NCBI RefSeq assembly: GCF_008728835.1
Contig: NZ_CP042582.1
Span: 372,001 to 436,000 of the forward strand
DNA length: 64,000 bases
Reading direction: 5' to 3'
DNA from: Hypericibacter adhaerens
GTDB lineage: Bacteria; Pseudomonadota; Alphaproteobacteria; Dongiales; Dongiaceae
In this document: positions 26,028 through 33,923 of the stretch, in pieces
Numbering within the stretch: position 1 is the stretch's first letter
Layout: the number at the start of each line of letters is the position of its first letter
The notes under the pieces: model-generated
Database searches by the model: none
What the model was told of the DNA's origin: nothing
The model's input: only the letters and a program-made list of their open reading frames with translations
Translations under genes and position numbers: made by a program

Positions 26028-27206
26028 ATGTCCCGTTCGCCGACCGCTCCCTTGCCCGCTCCCAACGCCACCATGCCGCCGCAGGATTTCGAGAGCCGCG
26101 CTTCGACCCCGGCGGAGCTGTCGCAGACGCCCGTCGTCTGGCTGCTCCTGTCGGACAAGACGGGCGACAACGCCCAGCTCCAGGTCGTGGCCGACGCGCT
26201 GCCCTGGCCGAGCCTCGCCAAGCGGGTCCAGGTCCGGCCGGAATATGCCGACGCCAAGCCGCGGGTGGCGGCTTCGGTCCACCATATCGATCCGGCCCGC
26301 TCCGATCCGCTCGAGGCGCCCTGGCCGGATCTCGTCATCACCATCGGCCGGCGCATGTCGATGGTGGCGCTCTGGATCAAGGAGCAGTCGCAGGGCCGCA
26401 CCAGGATCGCGCTCATCGGCCCGCCCAAGCGGATGCTCGACCGGTTCGATCTGGCGGTCGCGTCGGTGCAGTATCGGCTGGCGCCGCGTCCCAACCTGCT
26501 GCGGATCAATTTCCCGCTGCAGCGCATCGACAAGGCGGCCATCGCCGCCGAGGCGGAGGCGTGGCGCCAGGAGCTCGCGCCCCTGCCCCGCCCCCTGATC
26601 GCGGTCATGGTCGGCGGCCGCACCAAGGCGGTGCGCTTCGATGCGGAGGTGGCCCGCCAGCTGGCGACCGGCATCGCCGAGATGGCGGCCCGTGAGAACG
26701 GAACTTTGATCGTCACCACCAGCCGGCGGACGCCCGACGCGGTCATCGCCGTGCTGGAGACGATGCTGCCGCCCGGCTCCATCCTGCATCGCTGGACCCC
26801 CGGCGGCGGTCGCAATCCCTATCGCGCGCTGCTGGGCCTGGCGGATCGGTTCGTCGTCACCAGCGATAGCGTTTCCATGCTGATGGAGATCGGGCGCCTC
26901 GGCAAACCGCTCGCGATCTACCCCCTGCCGCTATCCTCATGGCTGGGCGGCGGGTTCCTCGCGGTCGGCCTGCAGAAGATTCTGCCCTTGCGCCTGGCCC
27001 GCAAGCTGCGCCGGCTCATCGCCGAGATCGGCGCGCGCGCCGGTGCCGTCGGGCATGACCGCGATCTGACCGCGATCCATCGGCTCATGATCAAGGAAGG
27101 CCATGCGGTCTGGTTCGGCGATCCCTTCCCGCGCCAGAACCGGCCGCTGCCGGACGAGTTGGCGCCGGTGGCGGCGCGAATCCGGGAGCTGATGAAGAAG
27201 GGCTAG
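26028..27206 (+). CDS. ELM1-family protein, copy B
   Basis: A 392-residue paralogue of the preceding gene. It keeps the family landmarks: SDKTGDNAQLQ, WPDLVITIGRR, MVGGRTKAVRF, VTTSRRTPD and NPYRALLGLADRFVVTSDS. It is more divergent than copies A and C, for example in lacking the FEFGGG-type segment and having YPLPLSSWLGGG instead. It lies 5 bases after copy A on the same strand, so the two are co-translated and may work as a pair. It is convergent with the kinase-nucleotidyltransferase gene 27 bases away, with no clear terminator between them. Confidence 0.8.
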   Translation: MSRSPTAPLPAPNATMPPQDFESRASTPAELSQTPVVWLLLSDKTGDNAQLQVVADALPWPSLAKRVQVRPEYADAKPRVAASVHHIDPARSDPLEAPWPDLVITIGRRMSMVALWIKEQSQGRTRIALIGPPKRMLDRFDLAVASVQYRLAPRPNLLRINFPLQRIDKAAIAAEAEAWRQELAPLPRPLIAVMVGGRTKAVRFDAEVARQLATGIAEMAARENGTLIVTTSRRTPDAVIAVLETMLPPGSILHRWTPGGGRNPYRALLGLADRFVVTSDSVSMLMEIGRLGKPLAIYPLPLSSWLGGGFLAVGLQKILPLRLARKLRRLIAEIGARAGAVGHDRDLTAIHRLMIKEGHAVWFGDPFPRQNRPLPDELAPVAARIRELMKKG

Positions 27207-27233
27207 CGCCTTTCGGCCCGCCGTCCGGCCTCT

Positions 27234-28781
27234 TCAGGCGAGATTGGCGACCCGCTCGAGTTCCTGGATGCGCTGATGCACGCTGTCGGGCGTGACCGGC
27301 TCGTTGCCTTCGCGCCCGCACTCGACGCCCGCGGCGATGTTGCCGAGGATGGCCGCGAGCACATCGACCCCGGTCGCGAACAGGGCGAGGGTCGCGTAGG
27401 CGAGGAGCGCATCGCCGGCGCCGACGGGATCGACGATCTTGTTGGCGAAGCTGTCCAGCGCCGCCACCGGCGCCAGATCGTCGGGCGGCCGGGTGCGGTA
27501 GGTGAGAACGCCGCGGTCGCCGAGCTTGAGGATCAGCGTCTTGCAGTGGGCCTGCTCGAAGAGGGCGGTCGCCAGCGGACGGATGGCCGAATCCTGGTCG
27601 CCCAACGCGAAGCGCGCCTCGCGCTCGTTGGGTGTGATCAGATCGAAACCCTTGAACTCGAGGATGTTGCCCCAGCGGCTGGCGACCTGGCTGTCGGCGA
27701 CGCGCATGCGGCCTGGGGGAATCGCCTCGGTGAGCCGCGGCACGGTCATGCGGTTGAAGATGCCGTGGCGGAAATCGCTGAAGCAGGTGATGTCGGCCTG
27801 CGTCTCGGCGATGTCGTGGCGGAACTCGTTCAGCACCTTGTCGGAGATCGAGCGGTTGTCGACCGTGTCGATCTTCAGCAGCCGGTAGTCGTGGGCGACG
27901 ATCGCGTTCTTGTTGGTGGTCGGGCGCGTGGGATCGATGATTGCGCGCATCTTGACGCCGGCCTTCTCGAGATCCTGCAGGACGAAGTCCTTGAGCGGAT
28001 CGTTGCCGAGCACGGTCGAGAAGGTCACGTCGGCGCCGGCGGCGCGCAGATGCTTGGCGACGATGCCGGCGCCGCCGACATAATCCACCTTGTTCTCGTA
28101 GAGCACGCTCATGGTCGGCGTCTTGGTCATGCCGCCGATCATGCTGCAATGGGTCAGGCTGTCGACGATCGTGTCGCCCACCACATGGACGCGGATTCCC
28201 TTGAGCTTGTCCAGGGTGCGATAGAGCTCGGCGAAGCCGAATCCTTCACCCTCCATCAACATCATGAGCTTCTCGATGCCGATGTCGGGCGGGCCGGATT
28301 CGATCAGCCGCGAGGAGGAATAGACGATGTCGCCCGGCGTGAAGAGGACCTCGCCGCCGAAGCTCTCCAGCGTGCTGATCTCCTCCTGGGTCTTCGGGTT
28401 GTGGCCGCCGGCATATTCGTAGCCCTTGGCGTAGTAGTCTGGCTGGATCAGCTTCAGATTCTCGACCGGCGTCGGGTTGGGGTCGATGACGACGTAGTCG
28501 ACGGCTTCCAGCGCCGCCAGGTTGATGGCGCGCAGATCCTGCGGCACGAAGGGCCGGTGCGCCGCCTTGAGGATATGGGCGTCCGCCGTCAAGCTCGCGA
28601 CCAGGATGTCGGCCTTGCTCTTGGCGTAGAGCAGGTGGCGGACATGGCCCGGATGCACCACGTCGAAGGTGCCATGGCACATGATCACGCGCTTCTTGCG
28701 CGGCCGGGGGCCGATCAGGGCCGCGATCTCCTGGGCGGTCTTGATCTTGTGGCTGACCAGCTTGCGGCTTTGTGCATCCAT
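27234..28781 (-). CDS. Nucleotidyltransferase-PfkB kinase fusion (HldE-like, reversed domain order)
   Basis: A 515-residue bifunctional protein. Residues about 30-165 form a cytidylyltransferase-fold domain with GTFD (37-40) and HPGH (43-46). Residues about 195-500 form a PfkB/ribokinase domain with GGAGIVAKHLRAAGADV and the catalytic DPVGAGDA loop near 445-452. HldE, which makes ADP-heptose, has the same two activities but with the kinase first; here the order is swapped. The neighbouring isomerase, HAD phosphatase and transaldolase support sugar-1-phosphate activation, probably a heptose. It is the last gene of the leftward operon, 3 bases after an epimerase. Confidence 0.85.
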   Translation of the reverse strand: MDAQSRKLVSHKIKTAQEIAALIGPRPRKKRVIMCHGTFDVVHPGHVRHLLYAKSKADILVASLTADAHILKAAHRPFVPQDLRAINLAALEAVDYVVIDPNPTPVENLKLIQPDYYAKGYEYAGGHNPKTQEEISTLESFGGEVLFTPGDIVYSSSRLIESGPPDIGIEKLMMLMEGEGFGFAELYRTLDKLKGIRVHVVGDTIVDSLTHCSMIGGMTKTPTMSVLYENKVDYVGGAGIVAKHLRAAGADVTFSTVLGNDPLKDFVLQDLEKAGVKMRAIIDPTRPTTNKNAIVAHDYRLLKIDTVDNRSISDKVLNEFRHDIAETQADITCFSDFRHGIFNRMTVPRLTEAIPPGRMRVADSQVASRWGNILEFKGFDLITPNEREARFALGDQDSAIRPLATALFEQAHCKTLILKLGDRGVLTYRTRPPDDLAPVAALDSFANKIVDPVGAGDALLAYATLALFATGVDVLAAILGNIAAGVECGREGNEPVTPDSVHQRIQELERVANLA

Positions 28782-28784
28782 GGC

Positions 28785-29798
28785 TTACGCGTTCTCCCGG
28801 CCGGCCTGCTGCATGAACTTGAACCAGGTTTCGGTGGCGGTGGCGATCGACTGCGGATCCCAGAGCGGCGCCTCGCGCCAGTAATCGATGGTGGCGAGAA
28901 TCTTCGCGACGCCTTCCTCGAAGCTCACCAGGGGCTTCCAGCCGAGCTCGCGCTGGATCTTCGCGATGTCGGCCCAGGTCACGTCGGGCTCGCCCGGCCG
29001 CTTCGGGATGAAGATCTTCTCGCCGCCCAGGAGCTCGATCAGCCGGTTGACCGATTGCGGGCTGCCGCCGCCCAGGTTCCAGAAATCGCCGGCCTTGTCG
29101 GTCTCGGCCGCCGCCATGAAGGCGCGGGCGACATCGGTCACATAGAGGAAATCGCGCCGCTGCGTCCCGTCGCCGACGACGGTGAAGGGCTTGCCGGCGA
29201 GTTTTTGGCGCAGGAACACGCCGAACACGGCGCCATAGGCACCCGAGGTGCGCGAGCGCGTGCCGTAGGCGTTGAAGATGCGCACCGAGTTGACCGGCAG
29301 GCCGTAGACCTTGTGCCAATGGAAGGCCGCCTGCTCGCCCTGATACTTGGAGAGCGCGTAGGGGTAGAGCGGGTTGATCGGATGGTCCTCGCGCGTCGGC
29401 GTCTGGGCGATGCCGTAGCAGGAGGAGGAGGCCGCATAGACCAACTTGGCGACGCCCGCGCGCCGCGCCGCCTCGAGCACGGCGACCGTGCCCTGCACGT
29501 TCGCGGACATGTACTCCGCCGGCCGCTCGATCGAGGGCACGATGTCGCCGATGCCGGCGAAATGGAAGACGTAGCGGGCACCCGCGAAGGCGGCGTCCTC
29601 GGGCTGGATGTCGCGGATATCCCGGACCTCGAGCCGGACGTCGCCGCCGGCGGCATGCTGCGCCAGGTTCGCCGCGCGGCCGCCCACCATATTGTCGATC
29701 GCATGGACGCGGAATCCGCGCTCGACCAGCAGATCCACCATATGGCTGCCGATGAAGCCCGCTCCGCCGGTGACGACGGCCAGAGGCTTGCCGGTCAT
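28785..29798 (-). CDS. NAD-dependent sugar epimerase/dehydratase (extended SDR)
   Basis: A 337-residue extended SDR. The NAD motif is VVTGGAGFIGSH; the catalytic residues lie in ASSSCYG and YPYALSKYQGE (Ser, Tyr, Lys). The ATG at 29798 overlaps the upstream epimerase stop by 4 bases (ATGA), so the two are translationally coupled. It fits UDP-glucose 4-epimerase or GDP-mannose 4,6-dehydratase relatives, or an ADP-heptose epimerase-like step given the operon. Substrate not assignable from sequence. Confidence 0.85.
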   Translation of the reverse strand: MTGKPLAVVTGGAGFIGSHMVDLLVERGFRVHAIDNMVGGRAANLAQHAAGGDVRLEVRDIRDIQPEDAAFAGARYVFHFAGIGDIVPSIERPAEYMSANVQGTVAVLEAARRAGVAKLVYAASSSCYGIAQTPTREDHPINPLYPYALSKYQGEQAAFHWHKVYGLPVNSVRIFNAYGTRSRTSGAYGAVFGVFLRQKLAGKPFTVVGDGTQRRDFLYVTDVARAFMAAAETDKAGDFWNLGGGSPQSVNRLIELLGGEKIFIPKRPGEPDVTWADIAKIQRELGWKPLVSFEEGVAKILATIDYWREAPLWDPQSIATATETWFKFMQQAGRENA

Positions 29799-30802
29799 GC
29801 GGCGCGCAGTGCCTTGAGGCGGCGGACGTTGAAGTAGAGGTCGTCGGTCATGCTGTTGGGCAGCTTGCCGGCCTTGAACGCCTTGCAGAGATCGCGGACC
29901 GCGTCCTCGATGGTGTGGCTCGGCACGAAGCCCAGCTTGCGCCGGATCTTGTCCGAGTTGATGTGGTAGCTGCGGATATCGTCGGTCGGCGTGGTGACGA
30001 TCTCGATATTGCCGCGGCCCGAGAACTCCTGCTGCACCACGTCGCGCACCGTGCGGGCGATGTCCATGATGCTCATGTTCTGGTAGCCGGCATTGAAGGT
30101 CTCGCCGGCGATCTTCTCGTCGGGCAACTCCAGCAGCAGCTTGTAGAGATCGCACATGTCCTGGACATGCAGGTTGGGCCGGAGCTGGCTGCCGCCGAAC
30201 ACCGTGATCTTGCCGTTATTGACGGCGTGATTGGTCAGGATGTTGACGCTGAGATCGAGGCGCTGGCGCGGGGCATAGCCGCAGACGGTGGCCGGGCGGA
30301 TCGTGACGCAGACGAAATCCGGCGACTGGTGCTTGAACAGCAGCGGCTCGCAGAGGCCCTTGTATTTGTTGTAGAGCGTGAGCGGCAGCAACGGATGATC
30401 CTCGGTCACGTCCGGCTTGTCGGAGACGCCATAGACCGAGCTCGAGCTCGCATAGACGAAGCGCTTCACGCCGGCCTTCTTGGCCGCGATCACCATCGGC
30501 TCGAAGGCGTCCATGTTGACCGAGGTCGAGAGCCGCTCGTCCAGCTCGAAGCTGGCATCGTTCGAGATGCAGGCGAGCGAGATCACGGCGTCCTGGCCCT
30601 GAAAGACCTTGGCCAGCTTCGCGGTGTCGCGGATGTCGCCCTCGATCACCTTGAGGGCCGGATTCTGCTTCGGCAGGAACGCGTCGCCGAAATACATGAT
30701 GTCGTAGACGGTGACGTTGTAGCCGAGATCCAGCAGCTGCGGCACGAGCAGCGAGCCGACATAGCCGGCACCGCCGGTCACCAGGACGTTCTTGAACTTC
30801 AC
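29795..30802 (-). CDS. NAD-dependent sugar epimerase (extended SDR)
   Basis: A 335-residue extended SDR. It starts at GTG 30802 (VKFKNVLVTGGAGYVGS), overlapping the transaldolase stop by 4 bases (GTGA) with GGAG upstream. Catalytic residues are in ASSSSVYGV and LYNKYKGLCE, where the usual Tyr-x3-Lys is Y-N-K-Y-K. RPATVCGYAPRQRLD is a substrate-binding segment. It is a different paralogue from the SDR downstream. It probably inverts or rearranges a nucleotide sugar in the pathway of this operon. Confidence 0.85.
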   Translation of the reverse strand: MKFKNVLVTGGAGYVGSLLVPQLLDLGYNVTVYDIMYFGDAFLPKQNPALKVIEGDIRDTAKLAKVFQGQDAVISLACISNDASFELDERLSTSVNMDAFEPMVIAAKKAGVKRFVYASSSSVYGVSDKPDVTEDHPLLPLTLYNKYKGLCEPLLFKHQSPDFVCVTIRPATVCGYAPRQRLDLSVNILTNHAVNNGKITVFGGSQLRPNLHVQDMCDLYKLLLELPDEKIAGETFNAGYQNMSIMDIARTVRDVVQQEFSGRGNIEIVTTPTDDIRSYHINSDKIRRKLGFVPSHTIEDAVRDLCKAFKAGKLPNSMTDDLYFNVRRLKALRAA

Positions 30803-31572
30803 GAGCGGGCTCCATTCGCCAGGGCGAGGGCGGCTTCCTTGGTCGGGATGTGGTAGCCGGCGGCATCGGCGTCGCGCCAGAACATCTCCACCGTCTCGAG
30901 CGAGAACTTGTCGAGGTCCTTGCCGACCGAGCCCAGCTTGTTCAGCAAGTCGTTCGTCACGGTGATGATCTGGCAGCCGCAGGCCTCGGCATGGAAGAGG
31001 TTCAGCACCTCGCGCGGGCTCGCCCACAGCACCTCGGCCTTGGGCCGGCTCGCCGCCGCCAGGCGCACGGCCTCGGCCATGATCGGCATCGGATCGCGGC
31101 CGCTGTCGGCAACGCGGCCGGCGAAGATGGAAAGGATCGCCGGCGTCTCGGGCGCGAGCGCATCGAGCGTGGCGCGCACCTGCTCGAGCGTGAACATGGC
31201 GGTGACGTTGACCGCCACGCCGCGCTTCGACAGGCGGCCCACCAGCGGCACCGAGGACTGGCGCTGGGTGTTGGTGATCGGGATCTTCACATTGACGTTG
31301 GGGCCCCAGGAGGCGATCTCCATCGCCTGGGCCTCCATCGTCGCATGGTCGTCGGCGAAGACCTCGAAGGAGATCGGCCGGTCGGGCACCGCCGCGATCG
31401 CCTCGCGCGCGAAGGCGCGATAATCCTTCACGCCCGCCTTGCGCATCAGCGTCGGGTTGGTGGTGAAGCCCTTGATGAAGGGCTTGGCGTACATTTCGCG
31501 GATGCCGTTCAGGTCGGCGCCATCGGCGAAGATCTTGATCCGCAGATCGGAGATCGAGGGCACGGTTTGCAT
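30799..31572 (-). CDS. Transaldolase family protein
   Basis: A 257-residue transaldolase of the short (TalC/fructose-6-phosphate aldolase-like) type. The Schiff-base lysine is K96 in NVNVKIPIT; GFTTNPTLMRKAG and SIFAGRVADSG are further family landmarks. Family reactions move a dihydroxyacetone unit; with erythrose 4-phosphate and fructose 6-phosphate the product is sedoheptulose 7-phosphate, the precursor of heptoses. Its place next to isomerase and phosphatase genes suggests it feeds that route. ATG 31572 is preferred over a TTG at 31581. The start of the next gene overlaps its stop. Confidence 0.85.
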   Translation of the reverse strand: MQTVPSISDLRIKIFADGADLNGIREMYAKPFIKGFTTNPTLMRKAGVKDYRAFAREAIAAVPDRPISFEVFADDHATMEAQAMEIASWGPNVNVKIPITNTQRQSSVPLVGRLSKRGVAVNVTAMFTLEQVRATLDALAPETPAILSIFAGRVADSGRDPMPIMAEAVRLAAASRPKAEVLWASPREVLNLFHAEACGCQIITVTNDLLNKLGSVGKDLDKFSLETVEMFWRDADAAGYHIPTKEAALALANGARS

Positions 31573-31588
31573 CGGTCGCAAGACCTAT

Positions 31589-32128
31589 CTAGCTGCAGCG
31601 TTGGAGGATGATGTCGGCCGCTTCGGCAAGCGAGCTCACGGTCCGGTCGGGTTCAGCGCGCGGGGTGTCGTAGTCGTTGCGCAGCCAGATCGTGAAACAA
31701 CCGGCGGCCTTCCCGGCACCGATGTCGCGCCAACGATCCCCGACCATAAAGCTTTGATCCAAACGAATATTATGGCGCGCGGCAGCGTCAAAAAGCATGC
31801 CGGGCAGCGGCTTATAGCACTTGCAGTCGGGCCCCTCAAGGCACCAGCAGACCTCGACATGGTCGATCGGGAGCCGGGCGGCCAGCCAGGCGTTCATCGA
31901 CTCGACCGCAGCCCGGGAGGTCAGCCCTTTGGCCACGTCGGGCTGGTTGGTCGCCACCGCCAGGAACAGGCCTGCGGCCTTCAGCCGCCGCAGCGCCTCG
32001 ACCGCCCCCGGCATGAGAACCATGTCCTCGAGTCGGGCCGGCGGGTAGGGGCGGCCCTCCCGGATCACGGCCCGGTTGAGGGTGCCGTCGCGGTCGAAGA
32101 ACACCGCGCGGCGCGGCGACGCGCTCAC
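31589..32128 (-). CDS. HAD-IIIA phosphatase (GmhB-like)
   Basis: A 179-residue HAD phosphatase. The nucleophile motif is VFFDRDGTLN, with Asp12 and Asp14 from the GTG start; MVGDRWRDIGAG is motif III/IV. A zinc-loop cysteine cluster (CWCLEGPDCKCYKP) is the hallmark of GmhB, which removes the C7 phosphate from heptose 1,7-bisphosphate. GTG 32128 forms a 4-base GTGA overlap with the isomerase stop, like other genes in the operon. An ATG at 32164 would give a 40-base overlap and 12 extra residues. Histidinol-phosphate phosphatase is the main alternative family. Confidence 0.85.
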   Translation of the reverse strand: MSASPRRAVFFDRDGTLNRAVIREGRPYPPARLEDMVLMPGAVEALRRLKAAGLFLAVATNQPDVAKGLTSRAAVESMNAWLAARLPIDHVEVCWCLEGPDCKCYKPLPGMLFDAAARHNIRLDQSFMVGDRWRDIGAGKAAGCFTIWLRNDYDTPRAEPDRTVSSLAEAADIILQRCS

Positions 32129-32742
32129 CTCGGGGCGGCGCTCGTGGCGGTCACGCTCTCCCATTTCGTCGCCCGGCGCTGCAGAACGGGATTGGAGACG
32201 AGGCAGTGCCAGACCACCGCCTGGAAGCCTTCGCTCTGCGGCGTGACATGGGCGGCATTGGGCGCCGGGATCACCACCACCACGTCGCCGCGCTTGGCCG
32301 TATAGCCGGTGGCTCGCCCGACGATCCCGAAGACCTTGGTGCCGCGCTTCTTGGCCAGGTCGATCGCCTTGACCAGGTTGGGGGAGACGTTCTTCTCGGC
32401 GTCGCCGCCGCCCACCGAGAAGATCAGGATCGCGTCCTTATCGGCCAGATTGCTGACCTCGAGCCAGCCCTCGAACACCGTGTCCCAGCCCTCGTCGTTG
32501 GTGCGTGCCGTCAGCTCCGAGACGTTGTCGATGGGGGTATAGGCCTCGATCCCGCAGAGCTTGCGGAAGTCGTTGACCGCGTGGCTGCAATTGCCGGCGC
32601 TGCCGCCGACGCCGAGCAGGAACAGGCGTCCGCGCCGTTCGCGCAGGGCGGCCAGCTCTGTGGCCAGCCGGTCGATCGCGCCGCGATCGATCTCGCGCGC
32701 GATCTGCGCGACTTCGTCGAAGAACAGATTCGCGTGGCTCAT
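32125..32742 (-). CDS. SIS-domain sugar isomerase (GmhA-like)
   Basis: A 205-residue single SIS-domain protein related to sedoheptulose-7-phosphate isomerase. The sugar-phosphate loop is GVGGSAGNCSHAVNDF and the C-terminal catalytic pair is visible in SEGFQAVVWH (Glu and His). The second loop, usually STSGNS, reads FSVGGGDAEKNVSPN, and the metal-site Glu of GmhA is Asp here, so it is a divergent member. It is the first gene of the six-gene leftward operon, with GGAAGG upstream of the ATG. Confidence 0.82.
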   Translation of the reverse strand: MSHANLFFDEVAQIAREIDRGAIDRLATELAALRERRGRLFLLGVGGSAGNCSHAVNDFRKLCGIEAYTPIDNVSELTARTNDEGWDTVFEGWLEVSNLADKDAILIFSVGGGDAEKNVSPNLVKAIDLAKKRGTKVFGIVGRATGYTAKRGDVVVVIPAPNAAHVTPQSEGFQAVVWHCLVSNPVLQRRATKWESVTATSAAPR

Positions 32743-32906
32743 TCGTCTCTTGCCTTCCTGCGGCGTGGCGCGCCGGCGCGCTGTCCGCGCCCCGTGGCGG
32801 AGCCGGACATCCGAGGCCAGTTCTCTGGTGGGGGCTTCGTCGACATGCCGGCGACCGGGAGGCGCCGTGGCGGTCCATCGGCCCCGAAGCGCGTCATTCC
32901 GGGGCT

Positions 32907-32935
32907 TTGGGGTGGGGCGCGTGATCGGCTATAAA
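32907..32935 (+). promoter_or_regulatory. Candidate sigma-70 promoter for the rightward sugar operon
   Basis: TTGGGG (32907-32912), a 17-base spacer, then TATAAA (32930-32935), about 65 bases before the oxidoreductase start. It lies in the 257-bp region between the two divergent operons. Confidence 0.4.
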
Positions 32936-32999
32936 CGCCTTCAATTCCGGCTTGTCAAGACGACCGGGCCGGCTCACAGCCGCGGAAATCCTGCCAAAA

Positions 33000-33923
33000 A
33001 TGCGTGTCGCCGTTGTCGGACTCGGAGTGCAGGGCCATAAGCGGCGAAGCGTCGCGGGCGCGGAGCTGGCGGCCACGGTCGACCCCGTCAATCCCGAAGC
33101 CGGCTATCGGCGAATCGAGGAGGTGCCGGTCGCATCCTATGACGCCGCCCTGGTCTGCACGCCCGACGAGGCGAAGCTGCCGATCCTCGATTACCTCGCC
33201 ACCCATCGGAAACATGCGCTGGTCGAGAAGCCCCTGATCGCCGCCGAGGACCAGGCGCTCGCCGGGCTTCGGGACCGGGCCCGCGCCGCGGGCGTGGTGT
33301 TCTACACGGCCTATAATCACCGTTTCGAGCCGCATTTCATGCGCATGCGCGACCTCCTGCAGGGCGGCCGGCTCGGCCGGATCTACCGCTTACGGATGTT
33401 CTACGGCAACGGCACCGCGCGCCTCGTCCGCAACTCGGCTTGGCGCGACGAGGGGGCGGGCGTGTTGCCCGACCTGGGCTCGCATCTGCTCGACACGGTC
33501 CTGTTCTGGCTGGGGGCCGCGCCCGCGAGCCCCTTCCGCGTGGTCTCGGCGAGCCGCTTCGAGAATCGCGCCTTCGATCACGTCGTGCTGGCGTCCGCAG
33601 GCCCGCCCTCGATCGAGCTGGAGATGACCCTCTGCTCCTGGCGCAACGACTTCAAATGCGACCTGTTGGCCGAGAACGGCAGCGCCCATATCGAATCGCT
33701 GTGCAAATGGGGCCCGACCAGCTTCACCACGCGCGATCGCAAGCTGCCGAGCGGCCGCCCGGACGAGCAGACCGAGATGCTGGTCCAGCCCGATCCGACC
33801 TGGGTGGCGGAGTACGATCACTTCAAGGCGCTGTGCGAGCGCGGCGGGCCGGGGAACCTCGATAACGATCTCTGGATCAACCGGACGCTGAGACAGCTCG
33901 CGGAGCAGGCGCTCGCATCATGA
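33000..33923 (+). CDS. Gfo/Idh/MocA-family oxidoreductase
   Basis: A 307-residue NAD(P)-dependent sugar oxidoreductase. The Rossmann start is RVAVVGLGVQGHKR and the family EKP motif is HALVEKPLIAAE. TAYNHRFEP and PDLGSHLLDTVLFW contain the typical catalytic-region residues. Members oxidise or reduce a ring carbon of a nucleotide sugar, often as the first step toward 3-keto or amino sugars. It heads the rightward operon and overlaps the next gene by 4 bases (ATGA). Confidence 0.85.
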   Translation: MRVAVVGLGVQGHKRRSVAGAELAATVDPVNPEAGYRRIEEVPVASYDAALVCTPDEAKLPILDYLATHRKHALVEKPLIAAEDQALAGLRDRARAAGVVFYTAYNHRFEPHFMRMRDLLQGGRLGRIYRLRMFYGNGTARLVRNSAWRDEGAGVLPDLGSHLLDTVLFWLGAAPASPFRVVSASRFENRAFDHVVLASAGPPSIELEMTLCSWRNDFKCDLLAENGSAHIESLCKWGPTSFTTRDRKLPSGRPDEQTEMLVQPDPTWVAEYDHFKALCERGGPGNLDNDLWINRTLRQLAEQALAS

